Assembly (NCBI GenBank): GCA_027186245.1
Contig: CP114481.1
Location: 20,181,501 to 20,245,500, forward strand
Reading direction: 5' to 3'
DNA from: Coriaria nepalensis
Lineage: Eukaryota > Streptophyta > Magnoliopsida > Cucurbitales > Coriariaceae
Length of the DNA stretch: 64,000 bases
Below are positions 1-9,350 of this stretch, one piece after another. Position 1 is the first letter of the stretch. Each line of letters opens with the position of its first letter. The notes below the pieces were generated by a model, which did not search any database, had not been told where the DNA came from, and saw only the letters and a program-made list of their open reading frames with translations. Position numbers and translations under genes: made by a program.

Positions 1-10
1 GCATTTCAAA

Positions 11-155
11 CACGACTTTCGCACATAGCTTGCATATTATTTTTTGAACGCAAGTATGAAGTTGTTTTATTTTAGTGTCATTAATTCAATGATTTTTTGA
101 AAGTCACGAATTCATTTAAAAGCAATTAAAATGAATTCTATTTTCGCACTCTGAA
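11..155. repeat. Subunit A (145 bp), class A1
   Basis: Subunit A runs from CACGACTTTC to the CGAA-like end before the next ACGAC. It is 3 bp longer than B and C, the extra bases lying near the GTGTCATTA segment. This copy is class A1, recognised by TATTATTTTTTGAACGCAAG and TTTTATTTTAGTGTCATT. Class A2 (for example at 440) instead has CATATGATT..GAGGGCAAG and TTTAAnCTTAGAGTCATC. The 3' part carries two adjacent inverted repeats (see entries at 2234 and 2252). Confidence 0.93.
29..54. other. CTTGC-N16-GCAAG dyad in subunit A
   Basis: A 26 bp inverted repeat: arms CTTGC (29-33) and GCAAG (50-54) separated by 16 bp. The same element with the same spacing is present at the matching place in B and C. 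Half-site centres are 21 bp apart, about two turns of B-DNA, so a dimeric protein could meet both arms on one face; that is inference. A few copies lose an arm, for example CATGC/GCGAG at 56161 and 60451. Confidence 0.85.
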
Positions 156-173
156 CACGACTTTCGTACATAA

Positions 174-199
174 CTTGCTAATGATCATTTAAGGGCAAG
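174..199. other. CTTGC-N16-GCAAG dyad in subunit B
   Basis: Arms CTTGC (174-178) and GCAAG (195-199), 16 bp apart, with one more pair possible (A before, T after). The spacer contains the self-complementary AATGATCATT. Arm-breaking variants are uncommon: ACTGGC at about 8753 and 10469, ACTCGC near 38304 and 57595. Confidence 0.85.
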
Positions 200-254
200 T
201 ATGCGTTTGTTTTATTTGAGATTCATGTCAATGAGTCTTTTAGAGTCACTAATG

Positions 255-275
255 CATTTGAAAAAAATTCAAATG
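255..275. other. CATTTGAA-A5-TTCAAATG dyad in subunit B
   Basis: Perfect 8 bp inverted repeat with a 5-base A loop, present in most B subunits. Several variants change only the loop: AACAA (for example 55960s and 61530s), AACAT (39250s) and AAGAA (21260). Arm changes also occur, such as GCATTAG at 51670s and 52960s, AATTTG at 58104 and TTCGAATG at 41399, so conservation is not absolute. Confidence 0.88.
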
Positions 276-297
276 AGTTCTATTTTTACACTTTAAA

Positions 298-439
298 CAC
301 TACTTTCGCGGATCACTTGTTGATAATCTTTTTAAGACAAGTATGCATTTGATTTATCTTATATTTATTCTAATGAGTCTTTTCGATACAATAAATCATT
401 TGGAAGCCACTGGAGCGAACACTATTTTCGCATTTCAAA
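298..439. repeat. Subunit C (142 bp)
   Basis: Subunit C begins CACTACTTTCGCGGATCACTTG and ends with CGCATTTCAAA at the junction to the next A. It has the altered arms CTTGT and ACAAG in the shared dyad. Two main forms alternate: one with TCATATATTTATTTCAATGAG followed by TTTTCAAGAC, the other with TCTTATATTTATTTTAATGAG followed by TTTTCAATAC or TTTTCAGTAC. This first copy is a third form with TTTTCGATAC, which recurs in the 2-7 kb zone. Confidence 0.93.
316..341. other. CTTGT-N16-ACAAG dyad in subunit C, paired change
   Basis: The C subunit keeps the dyad at identical spacing, but both outer positions have changed together: CTTGT (316-320) and ACAAG (337-341) instead of CTTGC and GCAAG. Complementarity is therefore preserved, and it extends one pair further (A before, T after). 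This form is seen in C subunits across the window. Confidence 0.85.
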
Positions 440-578
440 CACGACTTTCACGCCTAGCTTGCATATGATTGTTTGAGGGCAAGTATGAATTTGTTTAAGC
501 TTAGAGTCATCATCTCAATGACTCTTTGAAAGTCACTAATTCATTTGAACACAGTTAAAATGAATTCTATTTCCGCAC

Positions 579-586
579 TTCGAACC
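579..586 (-). other. B-box-like motif on the minus strand
   Basis: The A/B junction TTCGAACC reads GGTTCGAA on the minus strand, matching the first part of the RNA polymerase III B box (GGTTCGANNCC), but the following CC is absent. It recurs in most units that have CTTCGAACCCGAC. A TTTT run lies about 25 bases further on the minus strand. I see no good A box, so promoter activity is only a possibility. Confidence 0.2.
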
Positions 587-2233
587 CGACTTTCGTACAT
601 AACTTGTTAATGATCATTTAAGGGCAAGTATGTGTTTGTTTTATTTGAGATTCATGTCAATGAGTCTTTTCAAGTCACTAATGCATTTGAAAAAAATTCA
701 AATGAATTCTATTTTTACACTTTAAACACTACTTTCGCGGATCACTTGTTGATAATCTTTTTAAGACAAGTATGCATTTGATTTCTCATATATTTATTTC
801 AATGAGTCTTTTTAAGACATTAAATCATTTGGAAGTAATTGGAGCGAATACTATTTTCGCATTCCAAACACGACTTTCTCGCCTTGCTTGCATAAGATTT
901 TTTCAAGGCAGTATGAATTTGTTTAATCTTAGAGTCATCATCTCAATGACTCTTTCAAAGTCACTAATTCATTTGAGCACAATTAAAATGAATTCTATTT
1001 TCGCACTTCGAACCCGACTTTCGCACATTACTTGCTAATGATCATTTAAGGGCAAGTATGCGTTTGTTTTATTTGAGATTCATGTCAATGAGTCTTTTCA
1101 AGTCACTAATGCATTTGAAAAAAATTCAAATGAATTCTATTTTTACACTTTAAACACTACTTTCGCGGATCACCTGTTGATAATCTTTTTAAGACAAGTA
1201 TGCATTTGATTTATCTTATATTTATTTTAATGAGTCTTTTCAAGACAATAAATCATTTGGAATCCATTGGAGCAAATACTATTTTCGCATTTCAAACACG
1301 ACTTTCACGCCTAGGTTGCATATGATTTTTTGAGGGCAAGAATGAATTTGTTTAATCTTAGAGTCATCATCTCAATGACTTTTTGAAAGTCACTAGTTCA
1401 TTTGAACAGAATTAAAATGAATTCTATTTTGGCACTCCGAACCCGACTTTCGTACATAACTTGCTAATGATCATTTAAGGGCAAGTATGTGTTTGTTTTA
1501 TTTGAGATTCATGTCAATGAGTCTTTTCAAGTCACTAATGCATTTGAAAAAAATTCAAATGAATTCTATTTTTACACTTTAAACACTACTTTCGCGGATC
1601 ACTTGTTGATAATCTTTTTAAGACAAGTATGCATTTGATTTCTCATATATTTATTTCAATGAGTCTTTTTACGACATTAAATCATTTGGAAGTAATTGGA
1701 GCGAATACTATTTTCGCAATTCAAACACGACTTTCTCGCCTAGCTTGCATATGATTTTTTGAAGGCATGTATGAATTTGTTTAATCTTAGAGTCATCATG
1801 TCAATGACTCTTTTAAAGTCACTAATTCATTTGAACACAATTAAAATGAATTCTATTTTCGCACTTCGAACCCGACTTTCGTACATAACTTGCTAATGAT
1901 CATTTAAGGGCAAGTATGTGTTTGTTTTATTTGAGATTCATGTCAATGAGTCTTTTCAGGACACTAATGCATTTGAAAAAAATTCAAATGAATTCTATTT
2001 TTACATTTCAAACACTACTTTCGCGGATCACTTGTTGATAATCTTTTTAAGACAAGTATGCATTTGATTTATCTTATATTTATTTCAATGAGTCTTTTCA
2101 AGACAATAAATCATTTGGAAGCCATTGGAGCGAATACTATTTTCGCATTTCAAACACGACTTTCGCACATAGCTTGCATATTATTTTTTGAACGCAAGTA
2201 TGAATTTGTTTTATTTTAGTGTCATTAATTCAA

Positions 2234-2250
2234 TGACTTTTTGAAAGTCA
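2234..2250. other. TGACTTT-TTG-AAAGTCA dyad in subunit A1
   Basis: Perfect 7 bp arms with a 3-base loop in A1 subunits. In A2 the same place reads TGACTCTTTCAAAGTCA or TGACTCTTTGAAAGTCA, one mismatch. In the gatag variant (46375 and others) the arm is further disrupted. The C subunit has GTCTT-TTC-AAGAC at the aligned position. Confidence 0.85.
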
Positions 2251-2251
2251 C

Positions 2252-2282
2252 GAATTCATTTGAAAGCAATTAAAATGAATTC
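2252..2282. other. GAATTCATTT-N11-AAATGAATTC dyad in subunit A1
   Basis: Perfect 10 bp arms (2252-2261 and 2273-2282) with an 11 bp spacer, only one base after the previous dyad. This is the longest inverted repeat in the unit, and both arms hold an EcoRI site. Copies with CACTAATTCATTT keep 9 bp. The CACTTG copies (GAATTCACTT..AAATGAACTC) keep 9 of 10 pairs because the CATTT and AATTC changes do not match exactly. The GAATTCATTT..AAACGAATTC copies of 38.6-47.3 kb have one mismatch. Confidence 0.87.
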
Positions 2283-2949
2283 TATTTTCACACTTCGAAC
2301 CCGACTTTCGTACATAACTTGCTAATGATCATTTAAGGGCAAGTCTGCGTTTGTTTTATTTGAGATTCATGTCAATGAGTCGTTTCAAGTCACTAATGCA
2401 TTTGAAAAAAATTCAAATGAATTCTATTTTTACACTTTAAACACTAGTTTCGCGGATCACTTGTTGATAATCTTTTTAAGACAAGTATGCATTTGATTTA
2501 TCTTATATTTATTCTAATGAGTCTTTTCGATACAATAAATCATTTGGAAGCCACTGGAGCGAATACTATTTTCGCATTTCAAACACGACTTTCACGCCTA
2601 GCTTGCATATGATTGTTTGAGGGCAAGTATGAATTTGTTTAAGCTTAGAGTCATCATCTCAATGACTCTTTCAAAGTCACTAATTCATTTCAACACAATT
2701 AAAATGAATTCTATTTCCGCACTTCGAACCCGACTTTCGTACATAACTTGTTAATGATCATTTAAGGGCAAGTATGTGTTTGTTTTATTTGAGATTCATG
2801 TCAATGAGTCTTTTCAAGTCACTAATGCATTTGAAAAAAATTCAAATGAATTCTATTTTTACACTTTAAACACTACTTTCGCGGATCACCTGTTGATAAT
2901 CTTTTTAAGACAAGTATGCATTTGATTTATCATATATTTATTTCAATGA

Positions 2950-2962
2950 GTCTTTTCAAGAC
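2950..2962. other. GTCTT-TTC-AAGAC dyad in subunit C
   Basis: Perfect 5 bp arms with a 3-base loop in the CAAGAC form of subunit C. It sits at the place where A has TGACTTT-TTG-AAAGTCA, with the centre shifted by one base. The CAATAC and CAGTAC forms of C break it. Confidence 0.75.
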
Positions 2963-2987
2963 AATAAATCATTTGGAAGCCATTGGA

Positions 2988-3004
2988 GCGAATACTATTT
3001 TCGC
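2988..3004. other. GCGAA-N7-TTCGC dyad in subunit C
   Basis: Perfect 5 bp arms with a 7 bp spacer (TACTATT) near the 3' end of subunit C. The TTCC or GAGAAT variants (for example 12438 and 12853) break one arm. It contains two of the few CpG sites in the unit. Confidence 0.75.
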
Positions 3005-4299
3005 ATTTCAAACACGACTTTCGCACATAGCTTGCATATTATTTTTTGAACGCAAGTATGAATTTGTTTTATTTTAGTTTCATTAATTCAATGACTTTTT
3101 GAAAGTCACGAATTCATTTGAAAGCAATTAAAATGAATTCTATTTTCACACTTCGAACCCGACTTTCGTACATAACTTGCTAATGATCATTTAAGGGCAA
3201 GTCTGCGTTTGTTTTATTTGAGATTCATGTCAATGAGTCGTTTCAAGTCACTAATGCATTTGAAAAAAATTCAAATGAATTCTATTTTTACACTTTAAAC
3301 ACTACTTTCGCGGATCACTTGTTGATAATCTTTTTAAGACAAGTATGCATTTGATTTATCATATATTTATTTCAATGAGTCTTTTCAAGACAATAAATCA
3401 TTTGGAAGCCATTGGAGCGAATACTATTTTCGCATTTCAAACACGACTTTCGCACATAGCTTGCATATTATTTTTTGAACGCAAGTGTGAATTTGTTTTA
3501 TTTTAGTGTCATTAATTCAATGACTTTTTGAAAGTCACGAATTCATTTGAAAGCAATTAAAATGAATTCTATTTTCGCACTCCGAACACGACTTTCGTAC
3601 ATAACTTGCTAAGGATCATTTAAGGGCAAGTATGCGTTTGTTTTATTTGAGATTCATGTCAATGAGTCTTTTAGAGTCACTAATGCATTTGAAAAAAATT
3701 CAAATGAATTCTATTTTTACACTTTAAACACTAGTTTCGCGGATCACTTGTTGATAATCTTTTTAAGACAAGTATGCATTTGATTTATCTTATATTTATT
3801 CTAATGAGTCTTTTCGATACAATAAATCATTTGGAAGCCACTGGAGCGAATACTATTTTCGCATTTCAAACACGACTTTCACGCCTAGCTTGCATATGAT
3901 TGTTTGAGGGCAAGTATGAATTTGTTTAAGCTTAGAGTCATCATCTCAATGACTCTTTCAAAGTCACTAATTCATTTGAACACAGTTAAAATGAATTCTA
4001 TTTCCGCACTTCGAACCCGACTTTCGTACATAACTTGTTAATGATCATTTAAGGGCAAGTATGTGTTTGTTTTATTTGAGATTCATGTCAATGAGTCTTT
4101 TCAAGTCACTAATGCATTTGAAAAAAATTCAAATGAATTCTATTTTTACACTTTAAACACTACTTTCGCGGATCACCTGTTGATAATCTTTTTAAGACAA
4201 GTATGCATTTGATTTATCTTATATTTATTTCAATGAGTCTTTTCAAGACAATAAATCATTTGGAAGCCATTGGAGCGAATACTATTTTCGCATTTCAAA

Positions 4300-6444
4300 C
4301 ACGACTTTCGCACATAGCTTGCATATTATTTTTTGAACGCAAGTATGAATTTGTTTTATTTTAGTGTCATTAATTCAATGACTTTTTGAAAGTCACGAAT
4401 TCATTTGAAAGCAATTAAAATGAATTCTATTTTCACACTTCGAACCCGACTTTCGTACATAACTTGCTAATGATCATTTAAGGGCAAGTCTGCGTTTGTT
4501 TTATTTGAGATTCATGTCAATGAGTCGTTTCAAGTCACTAATGCATTTGAAAAAAATTCAAATGAATTCTATTTTTACACTTTAAACACTAGTTTCGCGG
4601 ATCACTTGTTGATAATCTTTTTAAGACAAGTATGCATTTGATTTATCTTATATTTATTCTAATGAGTCTTTTCGATACAATAAATCATTTGGAAGCCACT
4701 GGAGCGAATACTATTTTCGCATTTCAAACACGACTTTCACGCCTAGCTTGCATATGATTGTTTGAGGGCAAGTATGAATTTGTTTAAGCTTAGAGTCATC
4801 ATCTCAATGACTCTTTCAAAGTCACTAATTCATTTCAACACAATTAAAATGAATTCTATTTCCGCACTTCGAACCCGACTTTCGTACATAACTTGTTAAT
4901 GATCATTTAAGGGCAAGTATGTGTTTGTTTTATTTGAGATTCATGTCAATGAGTCTTTTCAAGTCACTAATGCATTTGAAAAAAATTCAAATGAATTCTA
5001 TTTTTACACTTTAAACACTACTTTCGCGGATCACCTGTTGATAATCTTTTTAAGACAAGTATGCATTTGATTTATCATATATTTATTTCAATGAGTCTTT
5101 TCAAGACAATAAATCATTTGGAAGCCATTGGAGCGAATACTATTTTCGCATTTCAAACACGACTTTCGCACATAGCTTGCATATTATTTTTTGAACGCAA
5201 GTATGAATTTGTTTTATTTTAGTTTCATTAATTCAATGACTTTTTGAAAGTCACGAATTCATTTGAAAGCAATTAAAATGAATTCTATTTTCACACTTCG
5301 AACCCGACTTTCGTACATAACTTGCTAATGATCATTTAAGGGCAAGTCTGCGTTTGTTTTATTTGAGATTCATGTCAATGAGTCGTTTCAAGTCACTAAT
5401 GCATTTGAAAAAAATTCAAATGAATTCTATTTTTACACTTTAAACACTACTTTCGCGGATCACTTGTTGATAATCTTTTTAAGACAAGTATGCATTTGAT
5501 TTATCATATATTTATTTCAATGAGTCTTTTCAAGACAATAAATCATTTGGAAGCCATTGGAGCGAATACTATTTTCGCATTTCAAACACGACTTTCGCAC
5601 ATAGCTTGCATATTATTTTTTGAACGCAAGTGTGAATTTGTTTTATTTTAGTGTCATTAATTCAATGACTTTTTGAAAGTCACGAATTCATTTGAAAGCA
5701 ATTAAAATGAATTCTATTTTCGCACTCCGAACACGACTTTCGTACATAACTTGCTAAGGATCATTTAAGGGCAAGTATGCGTTTGTTTTATTTGAGATTC
5801 ATGTCAATGAGTCTTTTAGAGTCACTAATGCATTTGAAAAAAATTCAAATGAATTCTATTTTTACACTTTAAACACTAGTTTCGCGGATCACTTGTTGAT
5901 AATCTTTTTAAGACAAGTATGCATTTGATTTATCTTATATTTATTCTAATGAGTCTTTTCGATACAATAAATCATTTGGAAGCCACTGGAGCGAATACTA
6001 TTTTCGCATTTCAAACACGACTTTCACGCCTAGCTTGCATATGATTGTTTGAGGGCAAGTATGAATTTGTTTAAGCTTAGAGTCATCATCTCAATGACTC
6101 TTTCAAAGTCACTAATTCATTTGAACACAGTTAAAATGAATTCTATTTCCGCACTTCGAACCCGACTTTCGTACATAACTTGTTAATGATCATTTAAGGG
6201 CAAGTATGTGTTTGTTTTATTTGAGATTCATGTCAATGAGTCTTTTCAAGTCACTAATGCATTTGAAAAAAATTCAAATGAATTCTATTTTTACACTTTA
6301 AACACTACTTTCGCGGATCACCTGTTGATAATCTTTTTAAGACAAGTATGCATTTGATTTATCATATATTTATTTCAATGAGTCTTTTCAAGACAATAAA
6401 TCATTTGGAAGCCATTGGAGCGAATACTATTTTCGCATTTCAAA
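4300..6444. repeat. 5-unit higher-order repeat, copy 2 (2145 bp)
   Basis: Second copy of the preceding block, with the same order A1, A2, A1, A1, A2 and the same rare marks offset by 2145 bp. A visible difference is in the last C, TTATCATATA here against TTATCTTATA in copy 1. The very low divergence implies a recent duplication or strong homogenisation. Confidence 0.92.
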
Positions 6445-7634
6445 CACGACTTTCGCACATAGCTTGCATATTATTTTTTGAACGCAAGTATGAATTTGTT
6501 TTATTTTAGTGTCATTAATTCAATGACTTTTTGAAAGTCACGAATTCATTTGAAAGCAATTAAAATGAATTCTATTTTCACACTTCGAACCCGACTTTCG
6601 TACATAACTTGCTAATGATTATTTAAGGGCAAGTCTGCATTTGTTTTATTTGAGATTCATGTCAATGAGTCGTTTCAAGTCACTAATGCATTTGAAAAAA
6701 ATTCAAATGAATTCTATTTTTACACTTTAAACACTACTTTCGCGGATCACTTGTTGATAATCTTTTTAAGACAAGTATGCATTTGATTTATCATATATTT
6801 ATTTCAATGAGTCTTTTCAAGACAATAAATCATTTGGAAGCCATTGGAGCGAATACTATTTTCGCATTTCAAACACGACTTTCGCACATAGCTTGCATAT
6901 TATTTTTTGAACGCAAGTGTGAATTTGTTTTATTTTAGTGTCATTAATTCAATGACTTTTTGAAAGTCACGAATTCATTTGAAAGCAATTAAAATGAATT
7001 CTATTTTCGCACTCCGAACACGACTTTCGTACATAACTTGCTAAGGATCATTTAAGGGCAAGTATGCGTTTGTTTTATTTGAGATTCATGTCAATGAGTC
7101 TTTTAGAGTCACTAATGCATTTGAAAAAAATTCAAATGAATTCTATTTTTACACTTTAAACACTAGTTTCGCGGATCACTTGTTGATAATCTTTTTAAGA
7201 CAAGTATGCATTTGATTTATCTTATATTTATTCTAATGAGTCTTTTCGATACAATAAATCATTTGGAAGCCACTGGAGCGAATACTGTTTTCGCATTTCA
7301 AACACGACTTTCACGCCTAGCTTGCATATGATTGTTTGAGGGCAAGTATGAATTTGTTTAAGCTTAGAGTCATCATCTCAATGACTCTTTCAAAGTCACT
7401 AATTCATTTGAACACAGTTAAAATGAATTCTATTTCCGCACTTCGAACCCGACTTTCGTACATAACTTGCTAATGATCATTTAAGGGCAAGTATGTGTTT
7501 GTTTTATTTGAGATAAATGTCAATGAGTCTTTTCAAGTCACTAATGCATTTGAAAAAAATTCAAATGAATTCTATTTTTAAACTTTAAACACTACTTTCG
7601 CGGATCACTTGTTGATAATCTTTTTAAGACAAGT
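6445..7634. repeat. Partial third copy (about 3 units)
   Basis: Units at 6445, 6874 and 7303 repeat the last three of the 5-unit block (A1, A1, A2), so the CTAGTTTCGCGG mark now falls 1287 bp after the previous one. New changes include ATTATTT with TCTGCATTT in B at about 6620 and ATACTGTTTT at about 7285. The last C switches to the CAATAC form that opens the next block. Confidence 0.85.
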
Positions 7635-9350
7635 ATGTATTTGATTTATCTTATATTTATTTTAATGAGTCTTTTCAATACAATAAATCATTTGGAAGCA
7701 ATTAGAGCGAATACTATTTTCGCATTTCAAACACGACTTTCTCGCCAAGGTTGCATATGATTTTTTGAAGGCAAGTATGAATTTGTTTAATCTTAGAGTC
7801 ATCATCTCAATGACTCTTTCAAAGTCACTAATTCGTTTGAACACAATTAAAATGAATTCTATTTCCGCACTTCGAACCCGACTTTCGTACATAACTTGCT
7901 AATGATCATTTAAGGGCAAGTTTGTGTTTGTTTTATTTGAGATTCATGTCAATGAGTCTTTTCAAGTCACTAATGCATTTGAAAAAAATTCAAATGAATT
8001 CTATTTTTACACTTTAAACACTACTTTCGCGGATCACTTGTTGATAATCTTTTTAAGACAAGTATGCATTTGATTAATCATATATTTATTTCAATGAGTC
8101 TTTTCAAGACAATAAATAATTTGGAAGCCATTGGAGCGAATACTATTTTCGCAATTCAGACACGACTTTCGCGCATAGCTTGCATATTATTTTTTGAACG
8201 CAAGTATGAATTTGTTTTATTTTAGTGTCATTATCTCAATGACTTTTTGAAAGTCACGAATTCATTTGAAAGCAATTAAAATGAATTCTATTTTCGCACT
8301 CCGAACACGACTTTCGTACATAACTTGCTAATGATCATTTAAGGGCAAGTATGCGTTTGTTTTATTTGAGATTCATGTCAATGAGTCTTTTAGAGTCACT
8401 AATGCTTTTGAAAAAAATTCAAATGAATTCTATTTTTACACTTTAACCACTACTTTCGCGGATCACTTGTTGATAATATTTTTAAGACAAGTATGCATTT
8501 GATTTATCATATATTTATTTCAATGAGTTTTTTCAAGACGATAAATCATTTGGAAGCCATTGGAGCGAATACTATTTTCGCATTCCAAACACGACTTTCT
8601 CGCCTAGGTTGCATATGATTTTTTGAGGGCAAGTATGAATTTGTTTAATCTTAGAGTCATCATCTCAATGACTCTTTCAAAGTCACTAATTCATTTGAAC
8701 ACAATTAAAATGAATTCTATTTTCGCACTTCGAACCCGACTTTCGTACATAACTGGCTAATGATCATTTAAGGGCAAGTATGCGTTTGTTTTATTTGAGA
8801 TTCATGTCAATGAGTCGTTTCAAGTCACTAATGCATTTGAAAAAAATTCAAATGAATTCTATTTTTACACTTTAAACACTACTTTCGCGGATCACTTGTT
8901 GATAATCTTTTTAAGACAAGTATGCATTTGATTTATCATATATTTATTTCAATGAGTCTTTTCAAGACAATAAATCATTTGGAAGCCATTGGAGCGAATA
9001 CTATTTTCGCATTTCAAACACGACTTTCGCGCATAGCTTGCATATTATTTTTTGAACGCAAGTATGAATTTGTTTTATTTTAGTGTCATTAATTCAATGA
9101 CTTTTCGAAAGTCACGAATTCATTTGAATGCAATTAAAATGAATTCTATTTTCGCACTCCGAACATGACTTTCGTACATAACTTGCTAATGATCATTTAA
9201 GGGCAAGTATGCGTTTGTTTTATTTGAGATTCATGTCAATGAGTCTTTTAGAGTCACTAGTGCATTTGAAAAAAATTCAAATGAATTCTATTTTTACACT
9301 TTAAACACTACTTTCGCGGATCACTTGTTGATAATCTTTTTAAGACAAGT
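7635..9350. repeat. 4-unit higher-order repeat, copy 1 (1716 bp)
   Basis: Begins at the diagnostic ATGTATTTG inside a C subunit (7635) and recurs at 9351. Other shared marks: AGCAATTAGAGCG, CTCGCCAAGG, GATTAATCATA, CAATTCAGACACG, AACCACTAC with AATATTTTT, AACTGGCTAATG and ACTAGTGC. A order is A2, A1, A2, A1. Confidence 0.92.

Larger units (their letters stand above)
156..297. repeat. Subunit B (142 bp)
   Basis: Subunit B begins ACGACTTTCGTACATAACTTG and ends CACTTTAAA. It is the most uniform of the three subunits along the window. Distinguishing marks are the palindrome AATGATCATT, the TTTGAGATTCATGTCAATGAG segment and an A7 run inside a perfect hairpin-like dyad. Recurrent variants include TATGTG, TCTGCG or TATGCG after CAAG, and ATTATC or AATAATC in place of the palindrome. 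Confidence 0.93.
11..439. repeat. First complete 429 bp unit (A-B-C trimer)
   Basis: This is the first full unit, used here as the reference for numbering. It holds three subunits of 145, 142 and 142 bp that align along their whole length. A conserved core of about 50 bp is shared by all three: ACTTTCG-N3-AT-N2-CTTGY, then 16 variable bases, then RCAAGTATG-N2-TTTG. Downstream, each has a CAATGA block and a run ending in CTATTTT or TTTTCG before the next junction. The divergence between A, B and C is much larger than that between units, so the trimer formed first and was amplified later as a 429 bp block. Confidence 0.95.
1..2154. repeat. Mixed units, partly dimeric
   Basis: Holds the tail of one unit and five full units. 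The first A is A1; the next four are A2 class, alternating CACGCC (440, 1297) and CTCGCC (869, 1726) forms. C subunits alternate with them: TTACGAC or TTAAGAC with AGTAATT precedes the CTCGCC form. The 858 bp dimer pattern is imperfect. The unit at 869 has a 1 bp loss (GGCAGTATG). Confidence 0.8.
2155..4299. repeat. 5-unit higher-order repeat, copy 1 (2145 bp)
   Basis: Five units in the order A1, A2, A1, A1, A2. The next 2145 bp repeat them almost without change. Shared rare marks are CTAGTTTCGCGG at 2443 and 3730 (recurring exactly 2145 bp later), AAGTCTGCG with GTCGTTTC in B, GTGTGA at 3486 and CTAAGGATC at 3610. Confidence 0.92.

Noticed and set aside
108..138. EcoRI-like GAATTC pairs as a restriction-modification or regulatory site
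   Set aside because: They are simply the ends of the A-subunit inverted repeat and have no separate meaning that I can support.
571..600. CENP-B box at the CpG-rich A/B junction
   Set aside because: The best minus-strand candidate ends in CGGG but lacks TTCG at the required spacing, so it does not fit the minimal NTTCGNNNNANNCGGGN pattern.
772..1038. Open frames of 60-90 codons on the plus strand recurring through the window (for example 772-1038, 13212-13397, 20430-20642, 34816-35052, 61195-61410)
   Set aside because: They all come from the same part of the unit, roughly C into A or A into C, and recur because 429 is a multiple of three. They have no codon bias or protein-family look, many neighbouring copies are broken by stops or indels, and the change between units is not concentrated at third positions as far as I can see.
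2155..6444. Assembly artefact as the sole cause of near-perfect block copies
   Set aside because: Copies carry a few private differences (for example TTATCTTATA against TTATCATATA) and block sizes vary sensibly. An artefact cannot be excluded for single duplications, but it does not explain the whole pattern.
7662..7892. Three minus-strand open frames of 76 codons at 7662-7892, 9378-9608 and 11523-11753
   Set aside because: They are the same satellite segment in duplicated units, spaced 1716 and 2145 bp. Presence in three places reflects block duplication, not three genes.
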